This document shows positions 24,200 to 27,428 of a stretch of 27,428 bases of DNA, piece after piece. Origin of the DNA: Actinomycetota bacterium (GTDB lineage Bacteria > Actinomycetota > Actinomycetes > S36-B12); contig WLLZ01000012.1 in NCBI GenBank assembly GCA_009700485.1, positions 1 to 27,428 on the forward strand, read 5' to 3'. The translations under genes were made by a program, and so were the position numbers. The notes under the pieces are model-generated. The model was not told where the DNA came from. It ran no database searches and saw nothing but the letters and a program-made list of their open reading frames with translations. Positions within the stretch are counted from its first letter, which is position 1; every line of letters starts with the position of its first letter.

Positions 24200-24370
24200 T
24201 CACGGGCCAGCGGGGTCGACTGCGAGACGGGCAAAGACCTCTTCAGTCGTGTCGTATGAACGGACAATTACTCTTCCACCAGGTAAATTCAGGAGCGCTC
24301 CTGCGTAGTCATCTTCACTCGGTTTCGAGATTTCTAATTCCCCCCTAGACCGCGGAATTTCATTAGTCAT
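24200..24370 (-). CDS. Small hypothetical protein, 56 aa
   Basis: ATG at 24370 is preceded by a GGTGAGGGTGG ribosome-like sequence. The frame encodes MTNEIPRSRGELEISKPSED, then a part containing GALLNLPGGRVIVRSYDTTEE, and stops at 24200. The composition is protein-like (alternating charged and hydrophobic residues), but I recognise no family. The frame is open upstream to 24556 without plausible coding content. It points away from the tRNA toward the HEPN-like gene. It could be a small DNA-binding or accessory protein of the island, or a chance frame. Confidence 0.35.
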   Translation of the reverse strand: MTNEIPRSRGELEISKPSEDDYAGALLNLPGGRVIVRSYDTTEEVFARLAVDPAGP

Positions 24371-24524
24371 CCGGCCACCCTCACCGACGCGCGGCGATCC
24401 GTCAATGCAACAGTGCCATGTCAAGTGGGTCCAGCCGTGGTGAAGATTGCAGACATCCTCTCCGCGCACCCCAATCCGCGAACTAGCGGTCGCTCCGATT
24501 TGCGTGGAGCCCAGGCTCTGAGGT

Positions 24525-24639
24525 CGTGCGATAGTCGTGCGATAACGGCTTTCCAACGGTTCACCCCTGCGCTATACCTCGAGGACCACATCGGCCTTAT
24601 TCCACAAGGGAAATTGGGCCGTGCGATAGGCGTGCGATA
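24525..24639. repeat. Four CGTGCGATA repeats in two 11-bp-phased pairs
   Basis: Perfect copies lie at 24525-24533, 24536-24544, 24620-24628 and 24631-24639. Within each pair the copies start 11 bp apart, one helical turn, and the two pairs are 95 bp apart. All face the same way and lie within 200 bp of the tRNA 3' end. This is how arm-type integrase or excisionase binding sites look beside an att site; a plain operator is the alternative. Confidence 0.65.
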
Positions 24640-24693
24640 GTGAGAGGGGTCCAGAGGGAACGAGGGGGCTCGAAGAGTGGCTGCCCTAAGAGT

Positions 24694-24718
24694 AAACCCC
24701 TTGCACTGCAACGGGTTT
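24694..24718 (-). terminator. Terminator-like hairpin downstream of tRNA copy 2
   Basis: AAACCC-n-TTGCA-n-TGCAA-n-GGGTTT is a 25-bp dyad with eleven paired positions per arm. On the minus strand it begins a few bases after the tRNA CCA and ends in GGGTTT followed by an ACTCTT stretch. It would end the tRNA transcript. Confidence 0.6.
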
Positions 24719-24721
24719 TCT

Positions 24722-24798
24722 TGGTGGGGCGGGTCGGGCTCGAACCGACGACGACCGGATTATGAGTCCGGGGCTCTAACCAGCTGAGCTACCGCCCC
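24722..24798 (-). tRNA. tRNA with anticodon CAT (Met elongator or Ile2), copy 2
   Basis: Identical in every base to copy 1 (4831-4907), including encoded CCA; the identity covers 80 bp (24721-24800). The flanks differ on both sides. It has its own TAGACT hexamer (complement of 24808-24813), eight bases from the GGGGG start, and a terminator-like hairpin after the CCA. With both signals present, this copy is probably expressed and may be the ancestral one. Confidence 0.93.
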
Positions 24799-24933
24799 CA
24801 CGAGCAGAGTCTAGATGAGGGCGGTCGCACTTGACTCCAAGGACATCTACGACGTGTTAGCCCATGAGAATCCTGGGATCTAGAAACGAGAAAGCCTCAG
24901 TAATGCAATGGGTTTCGAGGGCACCTTTACCAC

Positions 24934-25881
24934 CTAGCGGGAGCCCTGAAGTTGGTCGAGCATTTTCTGAACAGATAGTGATGTCTCCAGCGGGAGCACC
25001 CAACTTTCTTGACCGCGGATCCTTTTTCCGAAGTTTTGAATCATCAGCAGGTATGGGTCCACCGCCTCAAACTCTTCAAAGTGATCGCCTAATCGCAAGC
25101 TGCTCGCAGAGTTCCACGAACTGAAAGCTTGTGTTCCAACTAATTCGACAGAGTTCTTCTCACCGCGCACGATCAGGCTTTGATTCTCTGGCATCTCGAA
25201 TGAAGCCACTCCACGGGCGGTGATCGAATCATTGATGCGCATCCGCCAAGTACTTGTCAGGTCGATCCCCGTGGGCCCCACCTTTTTATCGCAACTTTCT
25301 ATTAAAACCTGCGCGCCATCACCCATGAGAGCCGCAAACGCATGCAGTGGGTAAACCCCGACATCATAAAGTGCGCCACCACCCATAGCCGGTGAGAGAC
25401 GATAATTACCTTCAATCGAGGCAGGGAAAGTAAATGATGAATCAATAGAAACTATTTCGCCAATGTTTCCAGCCTTGACGTAATCAATCATCCGCTGCAT
25501 TCGCGGATGCCAACGTGGCCAGACCGCTTCCACTAAGAGTCGATCACTGTCGCTGGCGGTTTGAACCATGATTTCAACTTCAGCAGTGTTCATCGCAAAT
25601 GGTTTTTCGCACAAGACATGCTTACCGGCTTTTAGAGCGGCCACGGTCCATTGGAAATGCAAGTGATTAGGGAGGCTTATATAAACTGCATCTATCAATG
25701 GGTCGACAATTAGTTCTTCATAACTCTGGTGAATCGTGATGGGGTTAAGTGCTTGCGCACGATTCAAATCCCGGCTTGCAACACTTTGGACAATGGTGTC
25801 AGCAGCTGAACGCATCGCTGGCACGATTGCTTTGGTCGCAATCCAACCCGCGCCTAGCAATCCCCAACGAACGTTTTTCAT
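24934..25881 (-). CDS. Gfo/Idh/MocA-family oxidoreductase 1
   Basis: A 315-aa NAD(P)-dependent dehydrogenase of the glucose-fructose oxidoreductase/inositol dehydrogenase family. The Rossmann motif GLLGAGWIA is at residues 7-15, the catalytic Lys lies in CEKPF near 93-97, and the C-terminal domain begins around WPRWHPRMQ and continues through GGGALYDVGVYPLHAF. It probably oxidises or reduces a sugar, inositol or similar polyol. Its ATG overlaps the stop of the next Gfo-type gene by four bases (ATGA), so the two form an operon. GC is low: 60-base lines I counted gave about 37-52%, against about 55-68% in lines from the catabolic and importer genes. Confidence 0.92.
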   Translation of the reverse strand: MKNVRWGLLGAGWIATKAIVPAMRSAADTIVQSVASRDLNRAQALNPITIHQSYEELIVDPLIDAVYISLPNHLHFQWTVAALKAGKHVLCEKPFAMNTAEVEIMVQTASDSDRLLVEAVWPRWHPRMQRMIDYVKAGNIGEIVSIDSSFTFPASIEGNYRLSPAMGGGALYDVGVYPLHAFAALMGDGAQVLIESCDKKVGPTGIDLTSTWRMRINDSITARGVASFEMPENQSLIVRGEKNSVELVGTQAFSSWNSASSLRLGDHFEEFEAVDPYLLMIQNFGKRIRGQESWVLPLETSLSVQKMLDQLQGSR

Positions 25882-26909
25882 TGAATCATTAAAGGCGTTA
25901 CCGAACGGCCATTGGATTGCGCAGATTCTTCCGCCGCTTGCATAATGGCAACTACATCACGGGATTGACGGGTTGTCACGCTCATTGGGGTGTCGTAGTT
26001 GAGATATGAAACAACGCCTTGATGGAAGGAATAGGGATCGGCGTGGGAGTTTGGAACAACTTCGTGGGTGCCATCGGACCGATAAACAGTAAGTATCGCA
26101 GGCAAATCAGCTGGCGCCGAGCCAGCCACTGGGTCCCAATTGCCGATTATCGCTCCGGTTGTTCCCAGAACATAGAATTTAGGTTTACGCGCTGCCGCAA
26201 GATCTGAATTCGTGAATGTTGCGCGTGCTCCATCTGAAAACATGATTGAAACATCCGCATGGTCAGCATTAGTGACATGGTTCCAAACGCGCTTTTGATT
26301 AACCGCACTCACTGTGTCTACCTTGCTTGGAATGATTGCGAGTATCTGATCGATGAAGTGGCTACCCCAGTCGAAAATTGCACCGCCAGATACCTCAGCA
26401 TCTGAGTGCCAGTATGAACATGGCTTGGAGTATCCGCCTACAAAACTCTCATACGAGAAGACTTCACCGATGGCTCCATCGTCTATCAATTTTTTCATCG
26501 TTATAAAGTCCGCATCAAACCGACGATTTTGATACACAACAAGAAGCAGATTTTTTGACGCGGCTACTTCCATTAGTTCATCGCACTGCTCTACCGTAAG
26601 CGCCATCGGTTTTTCCAGGATCACGTTCAGTCCCCGGTTCAACGACTCTTTCGCCCAGTTGTAATGACTATTTGGAGGAGTCGAGATGATTACGAGATCA
26701 ATCAATCCGGAATCTAACATTTGAATTGAATCCGTAAATGTCGTTACATCGGGCGCCAAAATCTTTGCAGCCGACAACCTATCTGGATTTGTGTCAGCTA
26801 CCGCAGTAAGACGCAGGCCTTCAACTGCACTAATTGCCCGACTGTGCTCATCGCCGATAGCGCCGTACGCAAGCATTCCGACTCTAATTTTTTTTACGCT
26901 TTCGGACAC
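25878..26909 (-). CDS. Gfo/Idh/MocA-family oxidoreductase 2
   Basis: A 343-aa member of the same family, only distantly similar to its neighbour. The nucleotide-binding part VGMLAYGAIGDEHSRAI starts at residue 10, and the variant GxIG glycine pattern is kept. EKPMA near 100-104 holds the catalytic Lys. FDWGSHFIDQIL near residues 177-188 supplies the active-site Asp/His pair. The GTG start has AAGGGG about seven bases upstream. Also AT-rich (lines counted near 40% GC). Two different Gfo proteins in one operon suggest successive steps on a sugar or cyclitol. The upstream gap has the loose dyad CCTAATTC (26944-26951)/GAATTGGG (26966-26973), a possible operator. Confidence 0.92.
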   Translation of the reverse strand: MSESVKKIRVGMLAYGAIGDEHSRAISAVEGLRLTAVADTNPDRLSAAKILAPDVTTFTDSIQMLDSGLIDLVIISTPPNSHYNWAKESLNRGLNVILEKPMALTVEQCDELMEVAASKNLLLVVYQNRRFDADFITMKKLIDDGAIGEVFSYESFVGGYSKPCSYWHSDAEVSGGAIFDWGSHFIDQILAIIPSKVDTVSAVNQKRVWNHVTNADHADVSIMFSDGARATFTNSDLAAARKPKFYVLGTTGAIIGNWDPVAGSAPADLPAILTVYRSDGTHEVVPNSHADPYSFHQGVVSYLNYDTPMSVTTRQSRDVVAIMQAAEESAQSNGRSVTPLMIQ

Positions 26910-27035
26910 ACAACCCCTTAGATTTACCTGCCTCTGTATTAGTCCTAATTCTAGTTAATAAATTGGAATTGGGCGAGGCGAGACGGGGCGGCCTCTAAGC
27001 AGGTGTACTACCACGCCGGTGCTGGCAGCAGCGCG

Positions 27036-27428
27036 CTATTGCTCCGCGTCAATCTGGACCGCCTCGGCAAAGGCAGCCATAGAGGTGAATTCCCAATCCG
27101 GTGTGACCGCGCTACCGGGATCAGGGGTTGCGCCCCAGCCGGGCTTGCCATGGCGCCTATTTATCCACACCGTCGGTAACCCAATCTCCTTGGCCGGGAC
27201 ATGGTCGTGGAAAAGGCTCTGCGCTACATGCAACAACTTGCCGGTAGGTACTTCCATTTCTCCGGCGCGCTCGATAAGGGCCGCGAAGTTACGAGGGTTT
27301 GGCTTATATGAACCTAGGTCTTCGGCGGTGATGATCGCATCGAATGTCACGCCTAGCTTCTCGTTGCTCGCAGCGAAACTGGCACGATCAATATTTGACA
27401 AGATGATGAGCCGATAGTGGTTTGCTAA
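27036..27428 (-). CDS. Haloacid-dehalogenase-type HAD hydrolase (partial, N-terminus outside window)
   Basis: The frame is open to the right edge, and 130 codons plus the stop are visible. NHYRLIILSNIDRASF matches motif II (the S of LSN), DLGSYKPNPRNF holds the motif III lysine, and TVWINRRHGKPGWGA follows the acidic motif IV region. The overall pattern fits the type II haloacid dehalogenase subgroup, which cleaves 2-haloacids, although many members are phosphatases. The nucleophile Asp would lie outside the window. It is read in the same direction as the two Gfo-type genes but 126 bp upstream and with higher GC, so it is probably a separate unit. Confidence 0.85.
   Translation of the reverse strand, partial: LANHYRLIILSNIDRASFAASNEKLGVTFDAIITAEDLGSYKPNPRNFAALIERAGEMEVPTGKLLHVAQSLFHDHVPAKEIGLPTVWINRRHGKPGWGATPDPGSAVTPDWEFTSMAAFAEAVQIDAEQ

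Larger units (their letters stand above)
24371..24721. other. Non-coding island end with phased repeats
   Basis: About 350 bp with no supported gene. It contains the four CGTGCGATA repeats and, next to the tRNA 3' end, a terminator-like dyad. In tRNA-integrated elements the region beside the att site normally holds integrase arm sites and the integrase gene; only repeats remain here. Confidence 0.5.
4830..24800. mobile_element. Candidate tRNA-bounded catabolic genomic island
   Basis: An 80-bp perfect direct repeat (4830-4909 and 24721-24800), each containing a complete tRNA gene, encloses the whole catabolic block, an HEPN-like gene and phased repeats near the right end. A 45-bp tRNA 3' fragment lies 2.1 kb further left, so the element may instead be 2718-24800, or two elements inserted one after the other. 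No integrase gene is visible between the repeats, so the island, if real, is degenerate or moved by functions supplied elsewhere. Confidence 0.5.

Noticed and set aside
24413..24640. 75-codon plus-strand frame across the phased repeats
   Set aside because: No ribosome site or protein-like pattern; its end is formed by the repeat itself.
1..27428. TAGACT as a general promoter motif (seen before both tRNAs, the IclR gene and the SDR operon)
   Set aside because: A hexamer is expected about a dozen times by chance on both strands of a window this size; I use it only where distance to a start also fits.
1..27428. CRISPR array or phage structural genes
   Set aside because: No regularly spaced repeat-spacer pattern and no capsid, tail or terminase-like protein was found.

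Overview
The window looks like a piece of an actinobacterial chromosome. The evidence is a mycothiol-dependent type of maleylpyruvate isomerase, a gentisate gene block in the order known from Corynebacterium, frequent GTG/TTG starts, one probably leaderless gene, CCA encoded in the tRNA genes, and moderate to high GC. I cannot name the genus.

Layout. (1) 1-2544, minus strand: an HlyD-type adaptor and a partial ABC exporter, the two-gene secretion pair seen in NHLM-type peptide export systems. (2) 2718-4830: a scar region. It opens with a 45-bp copy of a tRNA 3' half, then holds the frameshifted C-terminal end of a DDE transposase, a secreted hypothetical protein, and an internally deleted IS6-like element with both inverted repeats. 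(3) 4831-4907: an intact tRNA with anticodon CAT. (4) 5097-23600: a catabolic block of about 18 kb. (5) 23643-24721: an orphan HEPN-like gene, hairpins, a small possible gene and two pairs of 11-bp-phased CGTGCGATA repeats. (6) 24722-24798: a second tRNA identical to the first. (7) 24934-27428: two overlapping AT-rich Gfo/Idh/MocA oxidoreductases and the C-terminal part of a haloacid-dehalogenase-like enzyme.

The catabolic block has three parts. A peripheral part (5097-13027) has a 36-aa leader ORF coupled to an SDR, a LysR regulator divergent from an aryl-alcohol-type Zn-ADH and an ALDH, then an alpha/beta hydrolase, a luciferase-like flavin monooxygenase and a second Zn-ADH. An importer part (13286-18544) has a Tat-type lipoprotein binding protein, two permeases and a fused double ATPase, all with overlapping start/stop codons. 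A ring-cleavage part (18569-23600) has a cytochrome P450 with gentisate dioxygenase, fumarylpyruvate hydrolase and maleylpyruvate isomerase, and a divergent IclR regulator. The usual 3-hydroxybenzoate hydroxylase and MFS transporter of the Corynebacterium gentisate locus are absent from the window.

My reading, which is inference, is that a substrate enters through the ABC importer, is oxidised by the P450, flavin monooxygenase, dehydrogenases and hydrolase to gentisate, and is then converted to pyruvate and fumarate. The block lies between two identical tRNA genes, with an att-like tRNA fragment further left, so it may be an acquired catabolic island. No integrase, ferredoxin, ferredoxin reductase or flavin reductase is visible in the window. 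The substrate is unknown.
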